From an uncultured Chlorobiaceae bacterium (GTDB lineage: Bacteria; Bacteroidota; Chlorobiia; Chlorobiales; Chlorobiaceae), in the NCBI GenBank assembly GCA_903994525.1, contig CAJEXW010000019.1, forward strand, positions 1-46,376: DNA of 46,376 nucleotides, written 5' to 3'. Every line of letters starts with the position of its first letter. The first letter of the stretch is position 1. Under the pieces are notes generated by a model. That model did no database searches, had not been told where the DNA came from, and saw only the letters and a list, made by a program, of their open reading frames with translations. Positions 8,942-18,039 of the stretch are shown one piece after another. The position numbers and the translations under genes were made by a program.

Positions 8942-9471
8942 GCACAAACGTGCAGTTGATTTGGAGAAAAATTGAGAACTTACGCCGAATGCGAAATTAC
9001 TTGGACTATTCGCTGGGACAGACCTTGCAACTGCTCCCAATCAGCGATTGGTACCAATTGACACCCGAAAATCATGAAACATTGGCTGCTTTTCGAGTGC
9101 GATTCAGTGAGTTTCAGGAGCATTTAGGTAAAGTCATGCGTGCTATAGCGCGGGAAGAAGAGCAAAGCACTGAGCCGTTCAGCTTTGTACTGCTGTACAT
9201 GGAAAAAATCGGTATTCTGGATACAGTCGATCACTGGAAAGTGATTCGTGAACTGCGCAACGCAGTCAATCATGAGCCTTCCGTATCCGACCGGTTACCG
9301 CACACGGATCTTGAACTTGTTCATGGAAAGTATGAAGAAAATGAACAACGACTATCCGAATTCTTCACGGCACTGACCCAGGCTGCATCGGAGTTATTCA
9401 CATGGTTTAACCGTACCCTTGCCTTTTGTAAGTCTACCTACCCAGAGCCAGACGGTACGTTATGCGCATAG
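8938..9471 (+). CDS. HEPN-domain toxin of HEPN/MNT pair
   Basis: A 177-residue, mostly helical protein. The HEPN RNase signature R-x4-H is seen as RNAVNH at residues 107-112, inside RELRNAVNHE. HEPN proteins in such pairs are RNA-cleaving toxins held in check by the MNT partner. ATG 8938 is preferred over ATG 8929 because it forms the ATGA overlap with the MNT stop. It lies between two sugar-gene blocks and is probably a mobile addiction module rather than part of glycan synthesis. Confidence 0.8.
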   Translation: MSTNVQLIWRKIENLRRMRNYLDYSLGQTLQLLPISDWYQLTPENHETLAAFRVRFSEFQEHLGKVMRAIAREEEQSTEPFSFVLLYMEKIGILDTVDHWKVIRELRNAVNHEPSVSDRLPHTDLELVHGKYEENEQRLSEFFTALTQAASELFTWFNRTLAFCKSTYPEPDGTLCA

Positions 9472-9671
9472 CCATACTTTGCCACCAGCGAGATTGCCAA
9501 AGATTTGGTCATGTCGTTTTTGCGTATGACAGTCAGCATGAACTGATGCTATACGCACGCCACCCGGGTGGCCAGTCACTCCACTAAGGCGGATGGGTGG
9601 AGCGAATCGATTCGGTGGTTCAGGGGAATACTCACATTTACGGTATACAGCTTAAGTTGATTTCTGCTTAA
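9462..9671 (+). pseudogene. Possible small ORF with an in-frame stop
   Basis: From ATG 9462, which overlaps the HEPN gene end, a frame of 41 codons ends at TAA 9585-9587, then continues in the same frame to TAA at 9669-9671 with coding-like sequence (GWVERIDSVVQGNTHIYGIQ). This could be a 70-codon gene with a nonsense mutation. I do not recognise the family. It may be chance; nothing else is visible in the 221 bases before the next gene. Confidence 0.25.
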
Positions 9672-9692
9672 CGTAAGAACAAGTAATATGGT

Positions 9693-10646
9693 ATGCTAAC
9701 GCTTCTGGTTATCGGCGGTACGGGCTTCTTCGGTAAGTCGATTCTTGATGGCTTCAGGCGGGGCACCCTTAAAAAGTGGGGTATTGAGCGGATTATCGTA
9801 ATGTCACGGAATGCCGAAAGTCTGCGCTTAGAGGCACCGCAACTCATTTTTTCAGGTGTTGAGCTATACTCAGCAGATATTACTACAACAACTGTACTGC
9901 CTGCTGCGGATGTTGTTATTCACGCAGCAGCATCCGCCGAGGCATCAAAATATCTCTCTCGCCCGTTAGAAGAACAAAAAAACATACAAGCTGGGACATC
10001 TAACTATTGCATCCTCGCAAAAAACGTTCATGCAAATAGCAAGATTCTCTATGTGAGTTCAGGAGCGGTTTACGGCAAGCAGCCGGAAGGAATGTCTCAT
10101 ATTTCCGAAGACTATGTGCCGAAAGACCTGTCAGAACTCCCTGAAGGAAAACGAGATTATGCCGTCGCTAAACGCGATACTGAAGAGGCCATTAAGAACC
10201 TCGGCCAGCAGGGTCTTTCAGTAAGTATTGCCAGATGTTTCGCTTTTATTGGGTCATGGTTGCCCCGCAATCAGCACTTTGCAATTGGAAATTTTGTTGA
10301 GGATGGATTGCAGGGTAGGCCTATTACGGTGAAGGCAAAGAGTTCGGTCTATCGAAGCTATATGTATGCCGATGATCTTGTTGAGTGGCTGCTGACGATT
10401 GCTTTTCATGCAAGCCCGGAGTGCCCGGTCTACAATGTGGGATCTGATCAGGCTGTTCTTATGGGGGATGTTGCTAAAATTGTAGCCAATGAATTCGAAG
10501 TTGATGCCAGTATCCCGGAGATAACAGAACTTGACGTGGATCGATATATCCCCTCAATAGAAAAAGCAAAACGTGAGCTTGGATTAACGTTACATCATGA
10601 TTTGCTTTCTGCCATTCGTTCTACGGTTCAAAATATTCACTACTAA
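9693..10646 (+). CDS. NAD(P)-dependent sugar epimerase/dehydratase (extended SDR)
   Basis: A 317-residue extended SDR. The N-terminal Rossmann motif is GGTGFFG; VSSGAVYG and the catalytic YxxxK (YAVAK, near residue 156) follow. Such enzymes epimerise, dehydrate or reduce nucleotide sugars; the exact reaction cannot be read from sequence. It starts at ATG 9693 and is followed 9 bases later by the GmhA-like gene, beginning a run of closely spaced genes that includes radical-SAM and transketolase genes, so its substrate is probably the special sugar made there. Confidence 0.85.
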   Translation: MLTLLVIGGTGFFGKSILDGFRRGTLKKWGIERIIVMSRNAESLRLEAPQLIFSGVELYSADITTTTVLPAADVVIHAAASAEASKYLSRPLEEQKNIQAGTSNYCILAKNVHANSKILYVSSGAVYGKQPEGMSHISEDYVPKDLSELPEGKRDYAVAKRDTEEAIKNLGQQGLSVSIARCFAFIGSWLPRNQHFAIGNFVEDGLQGRPITVKAKSSVYRSYMYADDLVEWLLTIAFHASPECPVYNVGSDQAVLMGDVAKIVANEFEVDASIPEITELDVDRYIPSIEKAKRELGLTLHHDLLSAIRSTVQNIHY

Positions 10647-10655
10647 AATATTTTC

Positions 10656-11246
10656 GTGCAACAACATATTAAACTCTACACCGCAAAAATTTCTCAAGCA
10701 CTAACCCATGACGCTATGTCTCAGGTACAAGAGCTCGGCGAAGCCTTGCGTCATGCGTGGACGAAAGGCCACAGCACCTACCTCTGTGGTAACGGTGGCA
10801 GCGCCGGGAATGCGATACATCTGGCTAATGATTTTCTCTATGGTGTTGGTGTGAATAACGGTGGCGGGATGCGTGTAGAAGCTTTAAGTGCAAACCCAGC
10901 AGTTATAACATGCCTTGCAAACGACATCGGCTACGAAAATATCTATGCGGAACAACTGAAAGTAAAAGCACAAGAAGGTGACGTGCTTATTGTCTTATCA
11001 GGCAGTGGCAACTCTCCCAACGTAGTTAAGGCGCTCGAAACAGGCAATGCTCTTGGAATGAAAACCTTTGCCATTCTCGGCTTTTCAGGTGGCCTCTGTA
11101 AAGAGCTGGCTCAATGCTCGATTCATTTTGAAATTGATGATATGCAGATTGCCGAAGACTTGCAGCTTATTGTAGGTCATATTTGTATGCAGTGGCTCTG
11201 TGAACAGGATATTGCTGCTCATAAGAATAATATTTTAAAGGGATAG
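10656..11246 (+). CDS. gmhA: Phosphoheptose isomerase-like SIS protein
   Basis: A 196-residue SIS-fold isomerase. The phosphosugar loop appears as CGNGGSAGNAIHLANDF, then VLSGSGNSPNV and a C-terminal helix with VGHICMQWL, all typical of GmhA, which converts sedoheptulose-7-phosphate to D-glycero-D-manno-heptose-7-phosphate. Start is GTG 10656. With the HldE-like and HddC-like genes further on it supplies an NDP-heptose-type route, but transketolase neighbours leave open that the ketose substrate is a different or longer sugar. Confidence 0.87.
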   Translation: MQQHIKLYTAKISQALTHDAMSQVQELGEALRHAWTKGHSTYLCGNGGSAGNAIHLANDFLYGVGVNNGGGMRVEALSANPAVITCLANDIGYENIYAEQLKVKAQEGDVLIVLSGSGNSPNVVKALETGNALGMKTFAILGFSGGLCKELAQCSIHFEIDDMQIAEDLQLIVGHICMQWLCEQDIAAHKNNILKG

Positions 11247-11249
11247 ATA

Positions 11250-12353
11250 ATGGGCGATAAATTCCGAATTGACAGTCATAAATTGATATACCACCCAAAG
11301 CGTGTTGTCGAGTTTTTGGATGGCTTTGATGATTGGGAAAGGGCCAAGAATATCTATCCAATCTATGTAGAACTATCACCGATGGGCACCTGCAATCATC
11401 GGTGCGTCTTTTGTGCTTACGATTATATCGGCTACGAACCGAGTGCTATGGATGGAGATGCGATGGTGAATTTGCTGCGTGAGATGGGGGCCCTCGGAGT
11501 CAAGAGCGTCCATCTTGCAGGTGAGGGTGAACCACTGCTGCACAAACAGATTGTTGAGGCTATTAACTCTGGCCATGAAGCCGGACTTGATTTTGGCATT
11601 ACTACGAACGGAACAGTGATTAACGATCACTTCATTCAGGGGGCGCTGAGCCAGGTGACATGGATGAAGATCTCCATGAATGCGGGAACAGCCGAGACTT
11701 ATGCGCAGGTTCATCGCTGTAAACCGGGCGATTTCGATAAAGTGGTGTCAAATCTGAAACGGGCGGTCGAGTTTAAACGCCAACATGGTCTTGCAACTAC
11801 AATTGGTGCACAGGCCATACTCTTGCCCGAAAATGCAAAAGAGATGGAGATCCTGGCAAAGATCTGTCGTGACGAAATCGGTCTCGACTATCTTGTTATC
11901 AAACCTTACTCGCAGCACTTCTCAAGTAACACGAGACTCTACGACAATATCGATTACAACGACTATCTCTACCTGGATGATCTGCTTTCAGCCTGTTCAA
12001 CTGCTGATTTTCAGCTCATATTTCGTTCAAAGAGCATGGTGAAGTATGCGCAGCCCATAACAGAACGCTACAGTACCTGCTATTCGACTCCCTTTTTTCA
12101 GGCGCATATCATGACCTCCGGGGAGTTGTATTCTTGTCCTTCTTATCTGAAAGATGAGCGCTTCTCTTTGGGTAATGTCTTTGAGAGCAGCTTTCAAAAG
12201 GTTTGGCAGAGCGAAAAGCGGAAGGCAAATATTGAGTATGTAAGGCATAAACTTGATATTTCCGAGTGCAGGCACAACTGCCACATGGATCAGATCAATG
12301 TCTACCTCTCTGAATTGAAGGAGAACAGAGTACCACATGTCAATTTCATATAA
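11250..12353 (+). CDS. Radical SAM/SPASM protein (first)
   Basis: A 367-residue radical-SAM enzyme. The 4Fe-4S motif is C48-x3-C52-x2-C55 (CNHRCVFC), followed by HLAGEGEPLLH, the GGEP-type SAM-binding block. A C-terminal SPASM-like region holds further cysteines (CYST, CPSY, ECRHNCH) for auxiliary clusters. Known SPASM proteins modify peptides or carry out anaerobic sulfatase maturation, but no precursor peptide or sulfatase is visible here; the neighbours are all sugar enzymes, so a carbohydrate substrate is my inference. It begins 3 bases after the gmhA stop, and a near homologue lies at 13366. Confidence 0.88.
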   Translation: MGDKFRIDSHKLIYHPKRVVEFLDGFDDWERAKNIYPIYVELSPMGTCNHRCVFCAYDYIGYEPSAMDGDAMVNLLREMGALGVKSVHLAGEGEPLLHKQIVEAINSGHEAGLDFGITTNGTVINDHFIQGALSQVTWMKISMNAGTAETYAQVHRCKPGDFDKVVSNLKRAVEFKRQHGLATTIGAQAILLPENAKEMEILAKICRDEIGLDYLVIKPYSQHFSSNTRLYDNIDYNDYLYLDDLLSACSTADFQLIFRSKSMVKYAQPITERYSTCYSTPFFQAHIMTSGELYSCPSYLKDERFSLGNVFESSFQKVWQSEKRKANIEYVRHKLDISECRHNCHMDQINVYLSELKENRVPHVNFI

Positions 12354-12368
12354 TCACTTGTACAACAC

Positions 12369-13358
12369 ATGAAGACACTTGTAACGGGTGGCGCCGGTTT
12401 TATTGGCAGCCACCTTGTTGAACGATTGCTGAACGATGGCCACGATGTTGTGGTTCTGGATAATTACTCCACAGGGCGTTTCGCAAATCTTGCCCACTTG
12501 GCAGTAAATACGAAGCTCACCGTTCACGAAATTGACATTAATGATCATGCAACAATAAGGCCACTTTTCGAGGGTGTTGAGTGGGCCTTCCACATAGCGG
12601 CGCTGGCTGATATCGTACCCTCTATCCAGCAGCCATTTCCCTATCACCGCGCAAATGTTGATGGCACGGTTTCTGTTCTCGAAGCTGCTCGTGCCGCAGG
12701 TGTCAAGCGCTTCATTTATGCGGCTTCTTCATCCTGCTACGGAATTCCTGATCAATGCCCGACAGCAGAAACTGCGGAGATGCGCCCTCAATATCCCTAT
12801 GCGTTAACCAAGCGGCTAGGTGAAGAGTGCGTCATGCACTGGAACCAGGTGTACGGATTGCCTGCGGTATCGCTGCGCATGTTCAACGTCTATGGGCCTC
12901 GTTCACGAACATCCGGAACCTATGGCGCTGTGTTCGGTGTTTTTCTTGCTCAAAAATTGGCTGGGCATCCCTTCACGGTGGTTGGTAACGGCACTCAGAC
13001 CCGTGATTTTACTTATGTTACCGATGTTGTAGATGCCTATATCTGTGCCGCTCGGTCGGAGCATAGTGGAGTGTGTATGAATATTGGTTCTGGCAACACC
13101 TACAGCGTCAACCGCTTGGTTGAACTGCTTGGCGGCGAAGTGACCTACATACCAAAGCGTCCCGGTGAACCCGATTGCACCTTTGCCGATGTTACTCGTA
13201 TTCAGCAATTGCTTGGTTGGAAAGCGAGCATCAGCTTTGAAGAAGGAGTGGCAAAGATGCTGGAACAGATCGACTACTGGCGTGATGCTCCCGTATGGAC
13301 TGTTGACACCATTTCAGATGCCACAAAGGAGTGGTTCACCTACCTCGGCAAGTCTTAA
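12369..13358 (+). CDS. NAD-dependent nucleotide-sugar epimerase (extended SDR)
   Basis: A 329-residue extended SDR beginning MKTLVTGGAGFIGSHLVERL, with HIAALADIVPSI, ASSSCYG and the catalytic YxxxK in YPYALTKRLGEE. MFNVYGPRSR matches the substrate-binding region of UDP-hexose and UDP-HexNAc 4-epimerases. It is sandwiched between the two radical-SAM genes, 15 bases after the first and 7 before the second, so it should act on the same nucleotide sugar. Whether it epimerises C4 or another position is not decidable here. Confidence 0.88.
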   Translation: MKTLVTGGAGFIGSHLVERLLNDGHDVVVLDNYSTGRFANLAHLAVNTKLTVHEIDINDHATIRPLFEGVEWAFHIAALADIVPSIQQPFPYHRANVDGTVSVLEAARAAGVKRFIYAASSSCYGIPDQCPTAETAEMRPQYPYALTKRLGEECVMHWNQVYGLPAVSLRMFNVYGPRSRTSGTYGAVFGVFLAQKLAGHPFTVVGNGTQTRDFTYVTDVVDAYICAARSEHSGVCMNIGSGNTYSVNRLVELLGGEVTYIPKRPGEPDCTFADVTRIQQLLGWKASISFEEGVAKMLEQIDYWRDAPVWTVDTISDATKEWFTYLGKS

Positions 13359-13365
13359 CACAACC

Positions 13366-14430
13366 ATGTCAACATACTACAGCACCCTCAAGTTTCTTCG
13401 CTTCACCGATCATCTTCAAGCCATTCGAGAGGGTCGGGTAGTTGCACCTGTCCACATACGGGTCAAGCCCACCAACCATTGCAATCACCACTGCTGGTAC
13501 TGTTGCTACCGAAGCAATGACCTCTCATTGGGCGAACAGATGCAAGAGCAGGACAGCATTCCGGCTGAAAAGATGATGGAGCTTGCCCACGAGTTTGTTG
13601 AGATGGGGGTCAAGGCGGTCACTTTCAGCGGCGGGGGCGAACCACTCCTCTATAAACCACTCCCTGAGGTTATCGATGTTCTTGCAACAGGCGGGATTCG
13701 GATTGCAGCCCTGACCAATGGTTCCAACCTGAAAGGGCGAGTTGCTGATGCTTTCGCTCAGCACGGCACCTGGGTGCGGGTTTCAATGGATGCCTGGGAT
13801 GATGCAAGCTATGTCAAAAGCCGAGGGGCAAAGCCTCACGACTTTACCAATTTAATAGCAAATATCAGTGTGTTTACGGCCCGTGACACGAAATGTGTTC
13901 TTGGGGTGAGCTTTATTGTTGGGCACGACAACCATCAGCATATTGCCGAACTCTGTACGCTGCTCAAAGAGTGCAGGGTGAACCATGTCAAGATATCAGG
14001 AGCAGTTGTCAGCAACGATGCAGCAGGGAATAACTCCTATCATGCCTCAATAAAAGATGAGGTGGCCCGGCAAATTTCTCTGGCGCAGGGTTTAGTAGAT
14101 GAGTCGTTTACCATCCTCAACCACTACCATGAACTTGGAGAGCTTTTTGCGAAAAGCTACCACACCTGCCCGTTTCTTCAGTTTCTTACGGTGATTGGAG
14201 CAGATCAAAAAGTCTATACCTGTCAGGATAAGGCATACACGGAGTCAGGCAGGATGGGTTCCATTGCAGAAAGATCTTTCAGTGACTACTGGTTTTCGGA
14301 TGACAATCAGCGCTTTTTACAGTCGTTTGACCCTTCACGCGAGTGTGGCCATCACTGTGTCAGCCATGCAAAAAATCTTGCGATTCATGAATATCTGAGT
14401 CTTGACAGTGAGCACTCTTATTTCGTTTAG
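13366..14430 (+). CDS. Radical SAM/SPASM protein (second)
   Basis: A 354-residue radical-SAM enzyme with C39-x3-C43-x2-C46 (CNHHCWYC), then TFSGGGEPLLY as the SAM-binding loop. C-terminal cysteines (CPFLQF, CQDKAY, CGHHC) indicate a SPASM-like auxiliary-cluster domain. ATG 13366 is chosen because it lies just after the SDR stop and gives the usual N-terminus; the frame is open further upstream, but only inside the SDR gene. It is clearly related to the protein at 11250, yet the two are divergent, suggesting two successive or different radical steps in one pathway. Confidence 0.88.
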   Translation: MSTYYSTLKFLRFTDHLQAIREGRVVAPVHIRVKPTNHCNHHCWYCCYRSNDLSLGEQMQEQDSIPAEKMMELAHEFVEMGVKAVTFSGGGEPLLYKPLPEVIDVLATGGIRIAALTNGSNLKGRVADAFAQHGTWVRVSMDAWDDASYVKSRGAKPHDFTNLIANISVFTARDTKCVLGVSFIVGHDNHQHIAELCTLLKECRVNHVKISGAVVSNDAAGNNSYHASIKDEVARQISLAQGLVDESFTILNHYHELGELFAKSYHTCPFLQFLTVIGADQKVYTCQDKAYTESGRMGSIAERSFSDYWFSDDNQRFLQSFDPSRECGHHCVSHAKNLAIHEYLSLDSEHSYFV

Positions 14431-14445
14431 ACGCAGCCTGTTGTT

Positions 14446-16101
14446 ATGAAGATAGGCATTGATTTTGATAACACGATTGCCCGCTATGACAGCTCTTTTC
14501 GTCTTACGGCTCTTGCAAACCAGTTGATCTCTCAAGAGTGGACAGGGAAGAGTAAAACCGAGTTGCGTGACTATTTGCGCACACTTCCTGAAGGAGAGCA
14601 AGTATGGATGAAGCTTCAAGGTCAGGTCTACGGCAAGTTCATGCATCAGGCAGAGATTATGCCGGGGTTTGTAGAATTTATGCTCAAATGCAGGTTGCGG
14701 GGGCATAAGGTATTCATCGTAAGTCATAAAACTGAGTTTGGTCACTTTGATGTTGAGCTAACCTCCCTGCGCGTGGAGGCTATGAAGTGGATGGAGGCGA
14801 AGCGCTTCTTTGATCCCGATTTTTTCGGGATGGAAAGAGAGTATGTTTTTTTTGCTGATACCCGTGAAGAAAAAGTTGCTAAAATAGCGGAATTGGAGTG
14901 TGACTGTTTTATTGATGATTTGCCTGAAGTTTTTGCTGAAAAAACATTTCCGGAGAGTGTCGAAAAAGTGCTTTACGGCAAGTACAGGCCGGATGAAACA
15001 ATGAAATCGGTTATTCCGTTAAGCAGTTGGGAGGAGATCTCCCTTCATCTTCTGGGAATTTCAGCAGGTGAAGAAGAGAAATCCTTGATGGAACTCATGA
15101 CGGATATGCCGATTGAGGCACTCGAAAAAGTAAGTGGGAGAGGAAACAGCCGGATATATAAAGTGAGATCAAAAGAGGGCTCTTCCCATGCCTTAAAGAT
15201 TTATCCTGGAAGCGATGCCGCCGGTCGCTCCCGCCTCACTACCGAGTATAATGCTATCGGTTTTTTACGAAGCCACGGGTTTGATGCTCTACCGGAACTG
15301 GTTTCAATGGATGAAAATTCCAATTTCGGACTTTATTCCTGGATTGACGGCTCTTCCGTCGATACTGCTAACCAGACGGCTCTGCAACAGGCGGTTGATT
15401 TTATCTCCCGGCTTCATAAAATATCAAGGCAGGAGGTAAACAGCCAGATTTCATTGGCCTCGGAAGCGTGTCTCTCTTTAACTGAACTGGTGACGCAGGT
15501 TGAAGCACGACTTCAGCGACTTCAGGCTGTTTCAGGTGAATTTCAGCCACTCAGGGAATTTCTTGAAAAAGAGTTCCAGCCCCTCTGGCAATTTGTAACC
15601 TTGTATGCAAAAGAAGCGTGGCCTGACTCTTCAAAAACAGATGATCTTCCGGAATGCTATCGTATTCTCAGCCCATCGGACTTCGGCTTTCATAATACAA
15701 TCAGTGTGGATGGTCGGTTAACATTCATTGATTTCGAATATTTTGGTTGGGATGATCCGGTAAAACTAACAGCAGATTTTCTCTGGCATCCTGCAATGCA
15801 ACTGGAGCCTGAAATTGCTTCCGGTTGGCAGAACGCCATGCTCATGCTTTTTGCAGATGATCCTGATTTTGCCCGTCGCCTGAATGTTGCAATGCCCCTC
15901 TATGGAATGCGCTGGATTATGATACTGTTGAACGAATTTCTTCCTGGTATGGCAGAGCGACGTCGCCTGGCCACCGGAGGTGCGGTGTATGATGAGGCGG
16001 AAGCGCAAAGCCTGCAATTACAGAAAGCAGCTCTCTTTATCGAACGAGTTACAAAAATTCAGGCGAACGCTGTCGTTTTCGCTGATAACAAAGCACAGTA
16101 A
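14446..16101 (+). CDS. HAD hydrolase-kinase (APH-like) fusion
   Basis: A 551-residue two-domain protein. Residues 1 to about 190 form a HAD-type phosphatase: MKIGIDFDNTIARYD gives the DxD nucleophile pair at D6 and D8, and CFIDDLPEVF carries the acidic motif. Residues about 225-550 resemble aminoglycoside/choline phosphotransferases: GNSRIYKVR nucleotide loop, LKIYPG lysine, the catalytic loop LSPSDFGFHN and the metal aspartate in FIDFEYFGWDDP. The pair could act as a sugar or polyol phosphatase plus kinase, moving phosphate between positions of a sugar before nucleotidyl transfer. Its position between radical-SAM and transketolase genes supports a role in the same pathway. The substrate is unknown. 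Confidence 0.85.
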   Translation: MKIGIDFDNTIARYDSSFRLTALANQLISQEWTGKSKTELRDYLRTLPEGEQVWMKLQGQVYGKFMHQAEIMPGFVEFMLKCRLRGHKVFIVSHKTEFGHFDVELTSLRVEAMKWMEAKRFFDPDFFGMEREYVFFADTREEKVAKIAELECDCFIDDLPEVFAEKTFPESVEKVLYGKYRPDETMKSVIPLSSWEEISLHLLGISAGEEEKSLMELMTDMPIEALEKVSGRGNSRIYKVRSKEGSSHALKIYPGSDAAGRSRLTTEYNAIGFLRSHGFDALPELVSMDENSNFGLYSWIDGSSVDTANQTALQQAVDFISRLHKISRQEVNSQISLASEACLSLTELVTQVEARLQRLQAVSGEFQPLREFLEKEFQPLWQFVTLYAKEAWPDSSKTDDLPECYRILSPSDFGFHNTISVDGRLTFIDFEYFGWDDPVKLTADFLWHPAMQLEPEIASGWQNAMLMLFADDPDFARRLNVAMPLYGMRWIMILLNEFLPGMAERRRLATGGAVYDEAEAQSLQLQKAALFIERVTKIQANAVVFADNKAQ

Positions 16102-16874
16102 TGACATCTCTTGAAAACCAGGTGACCTATCCCCATCTTGTTGAAAAAGCAAAGAAACTCCGCCAAGATACCTTCACAGCATTTATTGAGCATGGCGAAG
16201 CACATCTTGGAGGCAGTTTTTCTATTATCGAGATACTTCTTGCCCTCTATGAGGAGGTGCTGCTCAAGGATGATAAATTTATCCTGAGCAAGGCCCACGC
16301 ATCATTTCCTTTTTGCCTTCTGCTCAGAGAGAAAGGCTTCAATCCTGCGCTGACCACACATCTTGAACGTGATCCAGCGAATGGCATTCACTGTACAACC
16401 GGCAGCCTCGGTCACGGCCTTCCCATGGCTACCGGGATGGCTCTTGCCCGAAAGCTCCAGCAACAACCAGGAAATATTGTGGTGTTGATGAGTGATGGAG
16501 AGTGTCAGGAGGGCACCACATGGGAATCACTGCTTATCGGTGCCGCCCACAAGCTCGACAACCTTCGGGTGATCATCGACTACAACAAAATCCAGGCGTT
16601 GGCCCCTATCAGCGAAGTGCTTCCACTTGATGACTTGGCGGCAAAATTCAGGGCATTCAATTGGGAGTGCGTTGAAGTGGATGATGGTCATTCTTATGAA
16701 CAACTCATTCCTGCTCTTCGTCATAAGCCTCAAACAGGAAAACCGTTAGCAATTATAGCCCATACGGTTAAAGGCAAAGGAATCAAATCGTTTGAGAACG
16801 ATCCAGCCTGGCACGCGCGAAAAATCAAAGGTGAAGAGATGGAAACAGGAAAAAAAGAGCTGGGGATGATATGA
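16101..16874 (+). CDS. Transketolase, N-terminal subunit (second set)
   Basis: A 257-residue PP-domain subunit with MSDGECQEGTTWES (the GDG-type diphosphate motif with Ser replacing Gly at the first position), TGSLGHGLPMATGMALA and SKAHASFPFCLLL. It shares the last base of the previous stop (TAATG at 16099-16103) and overlaps the next gene by ATGA at 16871. It is clearly diverged from the transketolase at 6154 and probably acts on a different acceptor. Its PYR partner is the unusually short gene that follows. Confidence 0.88.
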   Translation: MTSLENQVTYPHLVEKAKKLRQDTFTAFIEHGEAHLGGSFSIIEILLALYEEVLLKDDKFILSKAHASFPFCLLLREKGFNPALTTHLERDPANGIHCTTGSLGHGLPMATGMALARKLQQQPGNIVVLMSDGECQEGTTWESLLIGAAHKLDNLRVIIDYNKIQALAPISEVLPLDDLAAKFRAFNWECVEVDDGHSYEQLIPALRHKPQTGKPLAIIAHTVKGKGIKSFENDPAWHARKIKGEEMETGKKELGMI

Positions 16875-17374
16875 GAAGACGCTTTGGAACAATTATTGCG
16901 GAGCTTGCTGCCCGGGACGAAAAAATCTATGTGATAGCAGGTGATATCGGGTACCGGGTCTTTGATGAATTTCGTGAACGGTATCCATCCCGTTTTATCA
17001 ATATGGGCATCTGTGAACAGAGCATGGTTGGTGTGGCTGCGGGTATGGCGCTTGAAGGTTTGAAACCGTGGGTTTACACCATTACGCCGTTTCTGATTGA
17101 GCGCCCTTTTGAGCAGGTGAAGCTTGATATTGATCAGCAGAATGTCAATGTAAAGTTGGTCGGTTTTGCTGATTACCCGCATCTTGGCCCTACCCATACA
17201 GAGTTGAATGGAAAGGAGCTTATGCGGTTGTTTTATAATATCAGGGGATATTTTCCCGTTGATGGAGATGAAACTGAGGTAATGCTCAGGGCAGCATACG
17301 CGTCAGATGGGCCTGCCTTTATCAGTCTTAAAAGCGATCCTGTTCTCAGTCGCTCTATTACAGGAGCAAAGTAA
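16871..17374 (+). CDS. Transketolase PYR-domain subunit, lacking the C-terminal domain
   Basis: A 167-residue protein that matches only the PYR domain of transketolase C-subunits. The cofactor-activating glutamate is present (GICEQSMVGVAAGMA, near residue 53) along with GFADYPHLGPTHTELNG. The frame ends SDPVLSRSITGAK just where the normal partner (compare 6972-7895, 307 residues) continues into its C-terminal domain. The stop overlaps the start of the next gene (TAATG), so the short form looks like a settled arrangement rather than fresh damage. The C-domain is not needed for TPP binding in the wider enzyme family, so activity is possible. A truncation remains an alternative. Confidence 0.82.
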   Translation: MRRRFGTIIAELAARDEKIYVIAGDIGYRVFDEFRERYPSRFINMGICEQSMVGVAAGMALEGLKPWVYTITPFLIERPFEQVKLDIDQQNVNVKLVGFADYPHLGPTHTELNGKELMRLFYNIRGYFPVDGDETEVMLRAAYASDGPAFISLKSDPVLSRSITGAK

Positions 17375-18039
17375 TGGGGCAACTTCGTCATTTCGTAACG
17401 CCTCTCCATCAGGCAACAAAGCGCGATTACCTTGCTCGCATGGTTGATGATAAAGTGCATTGCATGAAAGTTGCCAAGGAGTATGGTTCTGACTATTGGG
17501 ATGGTGATCGCAGGTATGGTTACGGTGGCTATAGCTATATGCCCGGTCGCTGGAAGTCGGTTGCAGAGGCTTTGATTCACACATACGGGCTTACAGCAGG
17601 CTCCAAGGTGCTTGATGTCGGTTGTGGCAAGGGTTTTTTGCTGCATGAAATGCTTCTCCTTGAGCCGGAATTGCAGGTAACTGGTTTCGATATTTCAGAG
17701 CATGGCATAAATGCTTCAACGGATCTTGTCAGATCGAATCTGTTCCTACAGAAGGCCCAAGAACCCTACCCATTTGCTGACAAGGAGTTTGACCTTGTTA
17801 TTTCACTGGGCACCTTGCATAATCTGCGATTATTTGAACTGAAAGCAGCGTTGCTTCAGATTGAAAGGGTTGGCAAACAGGGCTATGTGATGCTTGAGAG
17901 TTATCGGAACGAGCAGGAACTTTTCAACTTGCAGTGTTGGGCACTTACCTGTGAATCGTTTTTTGATGAGGCAGAGTGGATCTGGTTATACAAGCATTTT
18001 GGCTATAGTGGCGATTATGAGTTTATCTATTTTGAGTGA
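17374..18039 (+). CDS. SAM-dependent methyltransferase
   Basis: A 221-residue class I methyltransferase. The SAM-binding motif is VLDVGCGKGFLLHEM near residue 77, followed by GFDIS and LVISLGTLHNL. The N-terminal block TKRDYLARMVDDKVHCMKVA is distinctive. It starts at the A of the previous stop codon and overlaps the following methyltransferase start by 23 bases, so it is tightly tied to the transketolase gene. Likely O- or C-methylation of the special sugar; the site is unknown. Confidence 0.85.
   Translation: MGQLRHFVTPLHQATKRDYLARMVDDKVHCMKVAKEYGSDYWDGDRRYGYGGYSYMPGRWKSVAEALIHTYGLTAGSKVLDVGCGKGFLLHEMLLLEPELQVTGFDISEHGINASTDLVRSNLFLQKAQEPYPFADKEFDLVISLGTLHNLRLFELKAALLQIERVGKQGYVMLESYRNEQELFNLQCWALTCESFFDEAEWIWLYKHFGYSGDYEFIYFE

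Noticed and set aside
11250..14430. The radical SAM/SPASM pair as a peptide-modifying (RiPP) system
   Set aside because: No small precursor gene, leader-binding domain, protease or dedicated peptide exporter is visible nearby; all close neighbours are sugar enzymes.
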